Shown one piece after another: positions 16,901 to 29,592 of a DNA stretch of 64,000 bases. Position numbers and translations under genes: made by a program. Location of the stretch: NCBI RefSeq assembly GCF_030463535.1, contig NC_132880.1, positions 27,106,987-27,170,986 on the forward strand, written 5' to 3'. Each line of letters begins with the position of its first letter. Position 1 is the stretch's first letter. Under the pieces are notes generated by a model. It had not been told where the DNA came from, made no database searches, and saw nothing but the letters and a program-made list of their open reading frames with translations. This DNA is from Salminus brasiliensis (Eukaryota; Chordata; Actinopteri; Characiformes; Bryconidae).

Positions 16901-19900
16901 TCTGCAGGAGGAAGAATGAAGCATACGCTAAAAAGAACACCCTGCCTAGAGTGAAGCATGGCGGTGGCTCGTGATGTTCTGGAGCTGCTGGAGCTTTCTC
17001 TGGCACTGGAAACCTGCAGTGTGTAGAAGGGCAACATGGATTCAATCAAGTATCAGGAAATCCTAGGAGAAAACGTCAGGCCGAAGCTTGGGCATCACTG
17101 AACCTTCCAATAAGAAAATCTTCCCAAGCACACCTCAAATCCAGTCCTAGAAGTCCTGGAAGATTCTGGAGTGATCATCAGTTGCCTGACTTAAACCTCA
17201 TACAGAAAAATAATTGGTGGGATTTGAAGAAGACCCAGGAATATTAGTAAACTAGAGGCCACTACCCATAAAGAATGGGCTAAGATTCCTCAGGAACGCT
17301 GGCCGAAGTCTAGCTATGGATCACGTTTGGTGTTCTACTAAGTTTTAAAGGCACTGCTCATTAAGTGGTTAAATAATTCTAAGACTGCAGTGGTCATTTA
17401 AAGTGTCATTTATGTTGAACTTGGATAAAACATTGGTGTTAACCAATGGCACAAATGTAATGGATCATCATAATGTCATCATTCCACATTGCCTAGGTTT
17501 ATCAATTACCATTAAGCAAGACCGATTTTTCACACTTAGGTAGGATTACATTTAACCTAGTAGACCTTTAGTAGCTGGTAGTAGAGTAGTAGCACTCTTA
17601 GGGGCCAATGAACACTTGTGTAATTACTGTTGTCTTACCAGTGTAGGCATTGATGCATCTACAAAGCACACTCAGGGGCAGCAGTGGGTCAATTAGGGTG
17701 AGAAGGCGGGACGGTGAGACATCGGTTGTCAAAAGTGTCGCTGGATATGCTGCCATGATGCCATCAGGCGTTCGTACACCGTGAGACATCGCCTTCATTG
17801 AAACTGTGAGGCAAAGGTTTCCACCCGCGCTGTCCCCCGCCAGACACACACGCTCTGCTGTTGAGCCTGAGAGAAAATTAGAGGGGCATTATTTATGGAT
17901 TTCTTAACACTGACCATTAAGCTTAAAACTAAAGGGACATTTCAATCGCAAATTTTTGTGTTTGTGTGTGCTGTAGCACAAACCCAGCAAGTGACAGTTC
18001 TTTAGGGCCCAGCAGTAAGCATAGAAACACTCTTCCAGGGCACGAGGGAAGGGGGCTTCAGGGGCCAGTGAGTAATCCACAGAAAGAATAGGCACATTCA
18101 AATCTCTTGACCAGGTCTTTAGATAACTCTGTAAAGAGACAGATATCCAGGACAAATATAGACCAAGTACAGTAAGCCAAGCAAAAAGCCTGCTTGAGAG
18201 CTGCTAATATGAATCAATCAGAATGCATGCTTCCCTTCCTTAAGACCTAACTCCTAACTACTTCTAAAACAGGATGTTCAGGCAGGAAATCACTGTGGCC
18301 AAGCTAATGATTCTACACTGGGACATTTAGATTTTTGTTGAACAACTTTACATGGTATTTCATTTTATTTGAATAAATAATACCCCTTAAGATGTCATAA
18401 GCCTGGGAATTTAAAGAGTTCAAGTTATTTAGTATACTTCATGAGATTTGGAGGTCTGTGCAACAAATCCTCCTCCATGGAAGTGGATGAGTAGCCATGG
18501 AGATGGAGGGCTTTTCTGGTTCCTGAAGCCCACAGAGAGAGAACGCTGAGGCCTCTCAGAACGAGAGAGTGCCAGCAGCTCTGCACTGTCCTACAGACAA
18601 ACAGAGGAATACAACATGACACATGATGCAATAAGATATGATACATTGTGATATAATGTCATAATAGCATATACTGTATTGTTACATGTTACAAATATTT
18701 ATTAAACATCCAAAAATACTGCTTATTGTGTACAGTCTTATGCCAACGTTTGGGCACTCTTGGCCGACTGACGTATCTTGTTTTTAGTAATTAATAAGTA
18801 GTAAACACAGCCTCTCTGTTTATTACTCTGTCAGTGGAATCAAATTCTCTAACTATTCCAACCTTGAATATACTAAACACACACTACCGATGGGCTGCTT
18901 TAAGAAACCGAACTGAAACCAAAAGTAATCAATGCCCACAAGATAGGAGAAGGCTATAAAAAGACTTTAGGGAAACTGTGGCAGTCAATATGAGATCTGG
19001 AAGAACATGAAAACTTGAGAACTGCTCTTATGCTCATAAACAAAATGGCAAAGTAAAACTCCCAATTGACTGCCTAGCGAGTAGTACACCGTTCTATTGT
19101 GCAGGACTGTTTGCACAAAGTGTCATAAAAAGAAAATTACCTGCAAATTACCTCAATGTTTAAAGTAGCCAACAGACTAAGCCCCAAAAAGACTGTGGAG
19201 GGATCATTTGTTCAAAGGCTGAAGCTGAAAAGATGTCGGCTTTTACAATAGAGTGACCCAAATAATACCTCAAAACCTCATGGAGGCCAACCCAAACCAA
19301 GTGAGCAACTGAAGCAGCTTGTATATAATCGCATATTAATCTTAATCAGAGTACAATGTTTACAATTACTTGTGATCCTGATTTGAGGTCATATCACCCA
19401 GCACTAGGATAGTCCTTAAACAAGCTGGACACACAAGGTGATTTGAAAACATTTTAAAACTAGAGGCCTTCTGTGGAGAAATGTTAAAAAAACAAGCTAA
19501 GCTAAAGCTAAGTTACTAAATCCTGACTGTAAAATGCCCAAACATTTTATTTTGATTATTTTTAATATTATGAAGGACAGAGTAAGTGTGCATTAGCATT
19601 TGTTGAAAATATTGTTGGATATTTTTATTATCAGACTGTTTACTACTTTTAAAAAAAATCAAAAATCCAAACTTTTGTAGAAGTACAATATTCAAGTCTG
19701 CATGGTACAAGTTATTAAAGCACACCTGGCCCTCGCGGAGTGTGTGAGAGATGAGGCGCACGTGCACAGGGCCTGGACCCCAGTGGGCCACAGGAGGGGA
19801 CACCGTAACAGCCAGGCTTGGATCTGAGGCCAGAGGCATACTTAGTGGCTCTCCAGGAACTGACAGTGTCAGATTCACCTGCACTGTGTTAGATGTGATG

Positions 19901-22900
19901 CTTGCTAAACCCTGGAGAAAGAGACAGAAAGAGTGTGTGAGAGAGAGAGAGAGAAAGAGAGAGTGAGAAAAATTAGACCTACCAATCTCTACCTGATTCA
20001 TCTGTCCTATAAATAGAATAATCTGTGTGTGAGGCTTTACCTGTGTCAGCGTCCTCAAAAGAGGAGCTAAAACTCGGTATGTGGTGAAGTGAAAGCCAGG
20101 AAGGTGAACAGCATCCGTGCTAGGCTAAAAGCTAACAGTAGCCTTTTAACATCTCCTTCCTCCTTCTTTGAAAACAAACTGGACTACCTCAGCTTACTAC
20201 AACAGCTGGAGCTAAACACACATTAGAAGAGAATGCACTGGCTTATTCTTTTACTGGGAAGACCAGTTCGATTCAAAATTTAAGGTCAGTTGTTCCCAAC
20301 CCTTGTCGTGGAGCACCTCCCTGTCCTTCACATGTACTTCCTGAGTTTGTTGAAGGAGGAAGTATGTTGGAGGAAGTGTATTGGAGGTGGAAACCACTAA
20401 ATGTGCTGGGCAGGACCAGGGTTGGTAACCACTGTTTAGATGATTCCACAGAACTCAAACTACAAACTACACACTCATAGAAATAAGTGCAACTGAGCTA
20501 TAGGAAATACAGAGGATAGGATACATCAATTATACACTATTCCAAACATATATATTTTTTCATACTGTTTTTCACCCTGAATAATCTGAAAAAATTACCC
20601 TTGAATTGGCCAATTAAATCTTTCCAGATTACATTACACTTTTCTTTACAATCCCTTTGGTGAAGCCACTTCAGCTTTATTAGTGCTTAAGAAAAGAAGA
20701 AGAAATTCCAACTGACTGAGATCAGCTCCGTCTCGGTGATGTTCCAAAAGGTTTTCCAGAACTGCATGTCCAGGTTCTGAGTGATGCGTTCAAACTCCGC
20801 CCCCCTCAGCTCAGGGTCCATCACATACTTCCCAGATGTAAAGACCGACAGAGCAGCCCTCCCTATAGACAGAACATCAAGCTGCACTAAAACATGGAAA
20901 ATTATATTGTAGATTCAAAGACCTCAAAGCAATACCTTTTCCAACTTATTTTCAGCAATTCATAATGAATTTATCATTATAATCATTTACCATTATGCAA
21001 ATGAGATCTTGATCATTGTCCCAAGCAAGTTCAACCCATCTGGGTGAAATGCTGATGGGTTGATGCTAAATCTGCCATCACCTACAACCTGGCCTGTGAC
21101 TCTAATGGCAGTGATTCTGATTTCTGAACCATTTACTCAGAAATCAAATCAATCTTTTCTCCAAGTATAACTAATCAATGGATGTACTGTATAGTACACA
21201 TGTTAGGCACATTAATGCCATCATTTAAGATTCAAGATTGTTCTGCAGCTTATATTTTAATATGAACAAATCTCGATTTCTTTACTCTATCACTTAAATC
21301 TGAGCACTGAGCACTGCGAGATATTTCCTTATATCCAGCTATTGCAAAAATCCTAGAAATTGGAATCAGCACTATGCTTTTTAACAATCACGGTTCTGAT
21401 CATGAACTGCAATATGGTATCATGGGAAATGTAATGTAGTTATATAAATATACTGTACAGCTTTCCACTGCAGATCTGCATTGCACTGACCTAATCTAGT
21501 CTGCTGTTTCTTGTAGTTCTCTCCGAAAGACACCATACTGATCACCACTGTCTGCAGGAAAGGTCTGAGAGATGGAGAAAACTGGGTAGAGGGAAAGTTA
21601 AACAAAAGTAAAACAAAAAAAAGTAAAGAAGAGAGTAAACAAAAAAAAGACATTTGTCCTTTTAGTAGAATGCATTTTATACATAACAAATATTACATAT
21701 CAAAGTATATTTATGACATATTTAAAGAACAGTCTTGCAAAACAAATCTAAATAATGTTCACATGACCCCAAGGCTAGCTTATCAAAACTCTCAAAGCCT
21801 GTATTTTGTTAATACTTCTATGCATTTCTGTCAGGCAGTATTATAAATCAGTAAGCAGGGCTATGTGAGATCACCTAGCCTAATAACTCAACATGGTAAT
21901 AGTAGTGGGAATAAATTACAGTTTCTCCAAAGACTTACTATAAAACTTACTTTAAAACTATAAACTATAAAAGCTAACTATAAAACTAACTATAAAAGCT
22001 TGTGTTTTTCATATAATTCATGTATTTATGAATGTGGAAATAGAGCTCGCAGGTCAATATGCCACTTTTTAAATCACAAATTTAATCTGTTTATTATTCT
22101 AATGCCAGGTGGAAATTCATAGGTAATAGGTAACACTAGATCACTCATACACACACACACAACACGAAACTGCATGTCTGACTTTTCACCGAAATACCTT
22201 CAGTTTGTTACTTCTATCTTTAAGCATTTAGATGTTCTGAAAGTTAAAGTCAGTGCCATCTGAAAATGAGGAGCAATGAGATGAGATATCAATAAGCACA
22301 GGTCAGCCCACAACAGATGTGTGGACACAAGAATAAACACAAGTGCAGGCATGAGATTACTCACCTGAAAACCCAAGCAGCGGCCATAGAAACAAGCCTT
22401 GTGCATGGATGTGTATTCCTTCATGAACTTCTCGCTCAGGCCACAGTCGTCCTGTGAGTAGAGCTGCCCGTGTTCATTGTCGTTAAGCAAGCGCCGGGCC
22501 ACGTACAGCAATGCTCGTAGCTGACAAAGAGCCACGCAGTACGCTTCCATCTCACAGGCGTTGTGGTCCACTCGGAAAAACACACCCCCGCAGTTGGAGA
22601 CAATGTAGCGGCCCTTCTGGATTATATGAAGAAGGCAGGACTGCACCACCTGTAGACAAAAGCAAGCCAAAAGAAACACCTGCTAAAGTTTGAGGTTTTA
22701 AAACATACTCTTCACTCTCCAGTCTATATATGGAAACAAGGCTGACCATTTTGAATGACCCCTCCAATTTGCTGAAGATATAGGGAATATATAGGGAAGA
22801 TATAGGGAATATTTCAGTTTGGCCTGCTTTTTGATTGAGGCACATTACAGGTCAGTCTCGGTCAGGAGTAAAAAGAGGATGGCCAGAAATGCCCAGATAA

Positions 22901-23326
22901 ATAAAACATTAACCCACACAAACATCATAACAGGACCTGAGGAGACAAGCAAATAATACACCACTAAGATGATAGATCAATCTGATTGTGTTCAGATCAC
23001 CTGCAACTGACCAAGACCCTCACATAGTGCTGATTAGCTCAAGGGCCCCTAGATTTATAAAAAAAAAAAATAAAAAAAAAGTATACCTTTACTAATGTGC
23101 GGTACCCATTCCCCGGAGTCTTTGGGTCGAAATCATACAGGTGGTACACAGCAGTGAAGCCGGCGACCAGCGCTTCCACAGCACGGCCATGCTCCTGAAT
23201 GCGCCTCATTGCCGCCAACAGCTGATTGGTGGCATCATTGGACAGCAGGTTGACCTGGTCTGAGACGGCAGAGACCACTTCCGCACACACTGTATCCAAC
23301 GTAGTGAAGACTATCCTGTGCTCCAT
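13973..23326 (-). CDS. lipe: Hormone-sensitive lipase (10 coding exons, 699 aa)
   Basis: Intracellular neutral lipase hydrolysing diacylglycerol, cholesteryl and retinyl esters at lipid droplets. Exons, transcript order: 23326-23087, 22649-22365, 21581-21491, 20862-20717, 19911-19726, 18590-18438, 18128-17984, 17866-17639, 15183-14816, 14230-13973; phases join cleanly. The N-terminal HSL domain spans about residues 1-316. Oxyanion motif HGGG is at 354-357, nucleophile motif GDSAGGN puts Ser at 428, and the charge-relay Asp (619, in LDALLDD) and His (649, in LPHGF) are present. Exon 15183-14816 encodes the regulatory module, only about 123 residues against roughly 200 in human HSL; the motif around the main PKA site is absent. 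The ATG at 23326 follows a pyrimidine tract plus CAG, so a non-coding first exon is likely upstream. Teleosts carry more than one lipe copy; which one this is remains open. Confidence 0.95.
15640..16160. other. lipe intron interior, degenerate repeat-like sequence
   Basis: This part of the 2.5-kb intron between lipe exons 17866-17639 and 15183-14816 has no exon-like sequence. Its composition (pyrimidine-rich strings around 15900-16100) resembles decayed transposon DNA, but no family can be assigned. Confidence 0.3.
16880..17330 (+). mobile_element. Tc1/mariner-like transposase relic in a lipe intron
   Basis: Plus-strand translation in shifting frames gives Tc1-type pieces: [21 protein letters not shown] near 16922-16980, then a stretch reading roughly LPDLNLI followed by a tryptophan-rich WWDLKK near 17190-17235. 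Frameshifts and stops show it is dead. It sits antisense to lipe. Family level is clear; the subfamily is not. Confidence 0.75.
18728..19480 (+). mobile_element. Tc1-like transposon relic in a lipe intron
   Basis: The segment begins with a 5' end typical of this fish Tc1 family (GCCAACGTTTGGGCACTCTT near 18752). It continues through a badly eroded transposase region (18950-19150 and around 19200-19250). No open frame survives. The relic at 44610-44900 appears to belong to the same family. The assignment rests on remembered family resemblance, so it is moderate. Confidence 0.5.
19926..19972. repeat. GA-rich tract at a lipe splice acceptor
   Basis: An imperfect GA repeat on the plus strand that reads as a CT tract on the lipe strand. 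It ends about 15 nt before the acceptor of exon 19911-19726 and supplies its pyrimidine tract. Confidence 0.8.
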
Positions 23327-23362
23327 GTTCACTGAGAGAGTGAGAGAGAGACAGTGAGAAAG
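23327..23362 (-). other. lipe: Probable splice acceptor and CT tract before the lipe start codon
   Basis: On the minus strand a CT-rich tract ends in CAG followed by TGAACATG, so the first coding exon probably begins at about 23331, only 5 nt before the ATG. This implies at least one upstream non-coding exon, possibly in the CpG-rich stretch near 27600-28250. Confidence 0.55.
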
Positions 23363-23949
23363 TAGGAGTCCCTTCCATGCATGAATTTACACTTTTTAGT
23401 TTTTTTACAATATTTTGATATTTTATACATAATTCAGAAATATGGGCTGCTCCAATGTCTTCTCCATTCGAATTCCATCATGCAGAAGAAACAATCTCAG
23501 ACACACAGACACAAATAAATTCAACTTAATCAACATGAAACGGGGTCAAACTCCGCCTCATGACAAAAACAAAAAAACAAAAACGCAAAGTGAACAAAAG
23601 AAACAAGTGTAAACTATTGTGTTCCAGCAGGCAGTCACTGACAAAGGCCAGCCTCTGTCCTCTCTGAACCACGAGTATGTGAAACCGTCACAAATCAGGC
23701 CAAAAGTATGAGCTTCTGATTGTTCTTTTAATGTTATTTCTTAACATGATGGGAACCAGGGTTGGCAATATCTACAACACCAATATTCAAAATGACCAGT
23801 GAACAACGCTACTCTTCTCATTGTTATACGCAATGCTGCTGATGGTAGAATAGCTTCCTCTGGGGACCATTTTGCCTACACTTACACCACGCATGTACTG
23901 TGGCGTTCCACCAAGATTGCAGTTGAAAAAAAGACATTTTAGGCCAAAA

Positions 23950-24000
23950 CATTTACATTTAAGGCATTTAGCAGATGCTCTTATCCAGAGTGACTTACAA
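23950..24000 (-). mobile_element. SINE 3'-tail fragment
   Basis: Contains ACATTTAAGGCATTTAGCAG and CTTATCCAGAGTGACTTAC, the reverse complement of the widespread teleost tail that reads GTAAGTC..GGATAAGAGC..GCTAAATG. Only the tail is present. The same tail ends the full SINE at 36633-36830. Confidence 0.7.
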
Positions 24001-24079
24001 AAGTGCTTTGCTATTTACCCAAGAAAAATCTCCGCTAGTTTCAATAGACTGACCATTCAAAGATACCTTTAAGCTTTAG

Positions 24080-24310
24080 ACATTACTAAGCACAAGTCAA
24101 TAAGGTGACCATAGTACTAGCGAGCGACTCTTCTGTTCGGACACCCAGGGGAAGCTCGTTCCACCACTTTGGTGCCAGGACAGAAAAAAGGCTGGACGCT
24201 TGTCTTCCGTGGATTTTGAGGGATGGCGGGTCGAGCCGAGCTGTACTTGAAGTTCGAAGGGCTCTAGGTGCTGATCGGCTTTTGACCATTGCCATCAAGT
24301 ATGGAGGGGC
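24080..24310 (-). mobile_element. LINE reverse-transcriptase C-terminal remnant
   Basis: The minus strand encodes FSVLAPKWWNELPLGVRTEE, the pattern seen near the end of many fish non-LTR retrotransposon polymerases (F-S-x-x-A-P-x-x-W-N-x-L-P-x-x-x-R). Only this end survives, next to the SINE-tail fragment. The clade (L2-like is most likely) cannot be set from so short a piece. Confidence 0.6.
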
Positions 24311-24574
24311 TGGTTGATCTCGAAACTACTGTAAAACAATATTTTCGGCTCTGCAAAACTTCTCTATTATGAAGCAGTTTACACCAAAGCACTTGGCATG
24401 CCTTTGTTTACATCTCCACCATTTAATCATGCAAAACTTGGTGAGCCTTCTTCTAAGGCTTGTGAAAATGGAAGTTTTCTGTTTATAATAACTTAACATT
24501 GGGAACATAAGACAATCAGTGTTTTTCTTGAGAATATTATATAGAGCTTAGTTTTTCAGTTAGAGCTCAAAAGC

Positions 24575-24576
<2 letters not shown>

Positions 24577-24616
<40 letters not shown>
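24577..24616. repeat. (AG)n microsatellite
   Basis: About 20 AG units upstream of lipe coding sequence. It is flanked by AT-rich non-coding DNA. Confidence 0.9.
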
Positions 24617-24621
<5 letters not shown>

Positions 24622-24779
24622 CAACAAAAATGCCAAAAAAAATGTAGGGTTTCCTTTAAACTGGCATGACTTATTTAATAAAGTGAAGTGACTTGATTTG
24701 GGCTGGTTCAACCATCCTGAAGTCATGTGTTTTCACTTAGATGTGGATTTTTCATTCATTTAAACCACTTGGACCTCAT

Positions 24780-24980
24780 CAGATCCCCAGGGTAACCTTT
24801 GACCCACTCATCACCTAGCGCTCCTGTTCTCTATCAGTTACACTGGCAGCCTAGCTGCGCCGGTAATTTAATAGGTGTCCTTTCCTTATCACTTTCAAAG
24901 CTGCAACTGCTCGAGACTGTCCAGCGTCGTCTTCTGAAATATGTTACTGGCGTAGTCACGATGACCACCAAGAGCAGGAA
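24780..24980 (+). mobile_element. Possible LINE polymerase fragment
   Basis: The plus strand reads APVLYQLHWQPS then a damaged stretch ending LETVQRRLLKYVTG. This resembles the thumb region of non-LTR polymerases (x-P-V-L-x-x-L-H-W-L-P). The similarity is short and partly frameshifted, so the call is tentative. Confidence 0.35.
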
Positions 24981-27411
24981 AAATACTTTCTAAGAAACTG
25001 ACAAGCCGCTGCTCAGACACATATCATCAATTTCTATGATTTGTTAGGAGCGTTTCACTGGAGAGTCCTGGGGGCTGTTTTACAGTGACGACTAACATCC
25101 AATATCTTGTTCAGCCCTATTAAATAAGAGAGCAGGACGACACAGTGTAGCTTTCTGAGTAGGCCTATAAAAAGTTCCATTCATACACAGCCAAAGCATA
25201 AGCCTCATTCTCGTCAACCGGTATGAAGTCTTTTCACCCGTTTAAAGAAGCTTCAAGACATTTAGAAAGCTCCCTTTCTGGCACGTAACAGATAAGGCCG
25301 ACCAAATGCCTTATTTGCACAAGGGAGCGGTTTGAAAAAGCACCCGACTGAAATGCACACATGCTTAAAGGGCAAGTCCACCTATTTTCTGCCCAATTAA
25401 GACATTGTTTTATGATCATTTTGAAAAGTTTTTCAACTGAACTGTATTTTTAAGTCCCTTCATAGTTGAGGGGTATTGTAAGGCAAACTAGTTTCTCTAC
25501 ACTGAACCAGTAGTTCACACCAAACCACTCTGAATGACCTTGTTTACAACTCTCAAACAATTATACAGAAATGTGGAATATATAAAATATTGCATGTACC
25601 TTTAATACTAACGTCTCAGATAACACCAAAACTGAAATCAATGCCTCGGAAGGTTTAATCCCAATCGCTGCCTTATTTAAGGCCTATCCTGGCAACTATC
25701 CAGAGAGATTAGCTTCAGTTTCACCTTGGCTGCATTTCAGTCGTTCACATGTTCCTTCTAATCTAAACGGTGTAACAATTTTAGTACAGTAAAAAATGTC
25801 CCTCCAGCTCTTCTTCATTTGAAACCTGTGTCAGTGTACAACATTAGGAATCTGTTCACCAGTAAAATTGTTCCAAAATTACTAGAAATAAATAACCTTG
25901 CCTTTATTAGCTATTCATGCAAATTGATGTTTTTTCCCTTTTCATTTGAGACTTTAACAAATATCGAAAGTCAAACTTAATCACAACCAAAAATCATATC
26001 AAACACAAAAATGTGTACTATTACACCCCTACGTTATTCATGCAGGGTCTAGTAGGCTGAAAATGAACATTCCTCCTTAATTCCCCATGCAGCCAAATGA
26101 GAAATGGTTCACTGCAGAGAATTTCTCTGACTCTGAGCTCTCCCACCCATACAGAACCCCTACAACAAAAGATGCTGGACAAATGCCACCAGCACTTCCT
26201 CTGACCCCACTCACCCCAGCCACTTTCTCTTTCAACCCCTGCCACCTGGAAAGAGGTACAGTCACATTCGAGCCAGAACCACCAGATTCTGAAGAAGAGT
26301 TGCTGTTAAACACCAACTTCAACCTAAATATACACACACGCTGATCACTCTGATCCTTCCAGTTCATCCACCATACACACACTGAGCTCCACTAACTCAG
26401 GGACTCTGGAACTCCCTCTCAGTACATAAGCTGTATATCATCCTCTGTACCTCATCACCAAGCTGCAATACCCATTACTGCACTGTACACTCGGTTTACA
26501 TACGTGATGATGCTATAATACCAGACAGGTCTACGTCAGCACACACTCCTGAACTAGTTACAGTAACTAATTTGGACCTAAATCACCCTGCCTTCATGCA
26601 CACATTTGCACATGTATATATCTGCATTTCTATATGTACTGTATTCATTGTCTATTAGTATATTAATGTAATGACAGTAAAGTTGCATTGCAAGTTATAT
26701 AAGGGGACATTCTACACTGATTTATTTGAAATTACAATTGTAATTATTGTAGTAAATATTTACTATTTTAATATTTGATTTTTTATTTTATTTAATATTT
26801 CATTTTAATCTGTCTGACTTTCCTGAGGTTCTTTACTTCAACCGCTCATCTACAGCACAGTGGTAAAAATAAAGACAGGAACTGGATCCAGCCAGCACTG
26901 GATTCAAACATGCCCAGATCGCCCCGGAATCCCAATCCACTGGATCCGATCCGGACATTCCCACATAGCTTAAATGAAGCCAGAAATACCGCATTTTCCT
27001 TAATCAAACACCAAGCATTAAGCTACTTCTCCACCATGTACGGATTTAAATACGTTCACAAAACCATGCATAAAAAAATAATAAAATAAAATAAGCAAAG
27101 CCATGTAACTGACCAGCCTGCTGTGCTGGACCTTCCTAGCGGCGTTACACTCTCCACACCATCCAGTCACCACCAGTGTTAGCCAACAGCTCTCACTATA
27201 ACCGTCTCTAAAACAGGTGTTTTCCTTTACAGTTTCTCTACGAACCACTCCGAATAACTTTGTTTACTGTAATGTAGTGTCATTATGCAGAAATGCAGAA
27301 ATTTGAACAAACAGTGGCTCTCATTTCGCAGCTGTTTTCAGGTGAGCTCAGAAGAACAGCTGCTTGCGTGTTCCTACCAGCAGACGGCGCTCTTCAACAG
27401 GGCAGCAGCTC

Positions 27412-27481
27412 TACCTCTCTCCCTACCTCTCTCTCCCTACCTCTCTCCCTACCTCTCTCTCCCTACCTCTCTCTCTCCCTA
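27412..27481. repeat. CTCTCCCTAC short tandem repeat
   Basis: Alternating CTCTCTCCCTAC and CTCTCCCTAC units repeat about six times. Confidence 0.9.
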
Positions 27482-27599
27482 CGACACGAAATAACACAGT
27501 TTAACGTTCAAACAATGTGCGCAAAATCCAAGAAGAGCCAATATAAGACTCAAGGGACACCCTCGCTAGTCCCTCATTCTCTCAGAAGCTGCTGACAGA

Positions 27600-28250
27600 C
27601 AGGCCGGTGACAGTACCCTGTGGTGCCGGTCGGGGAGGTCTCGTTGTCAGGGCTCGCTTTTCCCTCCTGGCTCTCACATGCAGGCTCGCCGCCCCGGTGT
27701 CACAACAGCACAACTTCAAGAGTTTCTAACAGCGAGGAACTTGAGCTCCAGATGAAACCCCTCACAGCTCACTGCGGGGCGAGCGGGACGAGCCTCCACA
27801 CGCCTCCACACACCGACACACGCTCGTTTCCTCGGCTTTTTCTCCCAGGCTGGAGAGGAAGACTATCGGCGTCTTTTCTGAGGAAACCCCAGTCCGACCG
27901 TATCGTCTTCCGCGCCCGTCAGAGGAGCGGAGCGCAGCATCCTGGGTATAAGAGTCATGTGAGGGGGGCGAGTGTGTGTCACTGATAGAGGAGCCGATAG
28001 CGCACACTTTTTAAGATTTCTACAGCTTTACAAAACGCAGAAACAGCTCCCCGACACATGGCTCGGCCAACATGGCGCGTGTTTATCAGTGAACTCACAG
28101 CAGGGCTGTTTTTAGAGTCAATAAAACTTCAGTTTCCGTCTGAAACTACAGTTAAGAGTCGGAGGAGCGGAGAGACCCCGTGTCCTCTGATCAGGTGTGA
28201 TTCACTTCATATCGACAGCAGGGTGCAGTTATCAGACCATTTCGGCTGAA
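27600..28250 (-). promoter_or_regulatory. lipe: CpG-rich segment, candidate lipe promoter and first exon
   Basis: CpG dinucleotides are clearly enriched here compared with the AT-rich flanks (for example around 27640-27700, 27780-27830 and 27895-27930). It is the only such block upstream of the lipe start codon, 4.3 kb away, and the lipe 5' UTR appears to be spliced. Promoter identity and direction are inferred; no TATA-box with confirmed use can be named. Open frames here look incidental. Confidence 0.4.
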
Positions 28251-29539
28251 AAAGTGACCTGTTAAAATGAGGATTTTGCCGAAGGGAACAAAAGTTTGAA
28301 CTTTTAAAGGAAGTGGGAAAGTGGATGTGAGCATTTCTGTCGATTCAGGGTCGCTTGTTGTGCATCTGCTTTCAAATGATGTATAAAAATAAAAACTGAA
28401 AGAAAGAAAAGCAGAAATGGAGATGTCAGTGATATGCCAGTCCCAAATTAAAATAGGCGATAAATAAATGATACTGAATGGGTCTGAAAATGTGAGTTTC
28501 TATTTTCTAAAAGTATCTTAACACTTTATTTTAAACTTTGTATTTTTTGTTTTGTATCAAATGTAACGTCCAGAATGAATTCTCTCAGACAGGGAAAAGG
28601 CTGACCACGGTTTAGGAGGAGAAGCGGATCCCGGTGAAGGAAGGCTCTGTCCTCTCTAGGGCTTTTGGAGCCATCTAGAGGCGCAACGAGGAGACACAAC
28701 CCCCCTGCGGAGTCAAGCAGTCAGCAGCTAGCTGATCATCCAAAACACTGCCATAAAATAATGTGCTCCGTAACGTGTCCTAAATCGGATTACTGTTACT
28801 GTAAACATGTTTGGCGCTGGATGCATTTTCCTTGTAGCCTTTTCCTTATGTTGAAAAGGCTGGAAAAACGGGAAGAGTGAGTGAAACGGTCCTGTTGGTC
28901 TGTGCCACTAGTAAGCTAATCTTTTAATAGCCCACTGACACTAATGTCCATTTCTGTGGGGGCGCTTACACAAACCGTGCCCCTAACGGGCGGACAAATG
29001 TTTATGGGAGACAATCGTTATGCTTTTTAACAGTTGTCTCCTAGATTGGCCCTAGAGGTGAAGGAGGGGTCTTATGAATATACATAATTGTGGCAAATAA
29101 TTTAAATAAATAAATAAAATAAATATGTTATATTTATATATAATTCATCCAAAAAAAACAACAACAAACAAAAAAAAAAATACCGAATGTCTCCGTATTT
29201 AAGTTTTAGGGCACTACTATATGCCTTTTTTCTCTGAGAGTCGGAATCGTGATTTTAAGGGCACTACAATCTCCCACAATGCACTGGTGATTGTGGCGCA
29301 CTACCTCTAGCCGGACGTTTCCCAAAATGCATTGAGAGTCTCTCTGTTACTAAGCAACAGCACGTGGAATGAACTTTTCTCATTTAAGCAAGTGATGGTT
29401 ACGAGCCACCGGATGCCATAAATTTCTTGCTTTCCCATGAAGTTCCAAGAAAGGTTTATGTTGCTAAGCAACACACCGGTCAAATATGATTCCAGGAACA
29501 GCAGCACAATACTTTACTAACTGTAATTCAGAATTCAGT

Positions 29540-29542
29540 GTG

Positions 29543-29574
<32 letters not shown>

Positions 29575-29592
29575 TGTGTGTGTGTGTGTGTA
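29540..29592. repeat. (TG)n/(CGTG)n microsatellite
   Basis: TG dinucleotides, then CGTG units, then TG again. Confidence 0.92.

Noticed and set aside
27762..28249. GC-rich open frames near the candidate lipe promoter as coding exons
   Set aside because: Frames are open on both strands because of base composition. None resembles the N-terminal extension of long HSL isoforms that I know.
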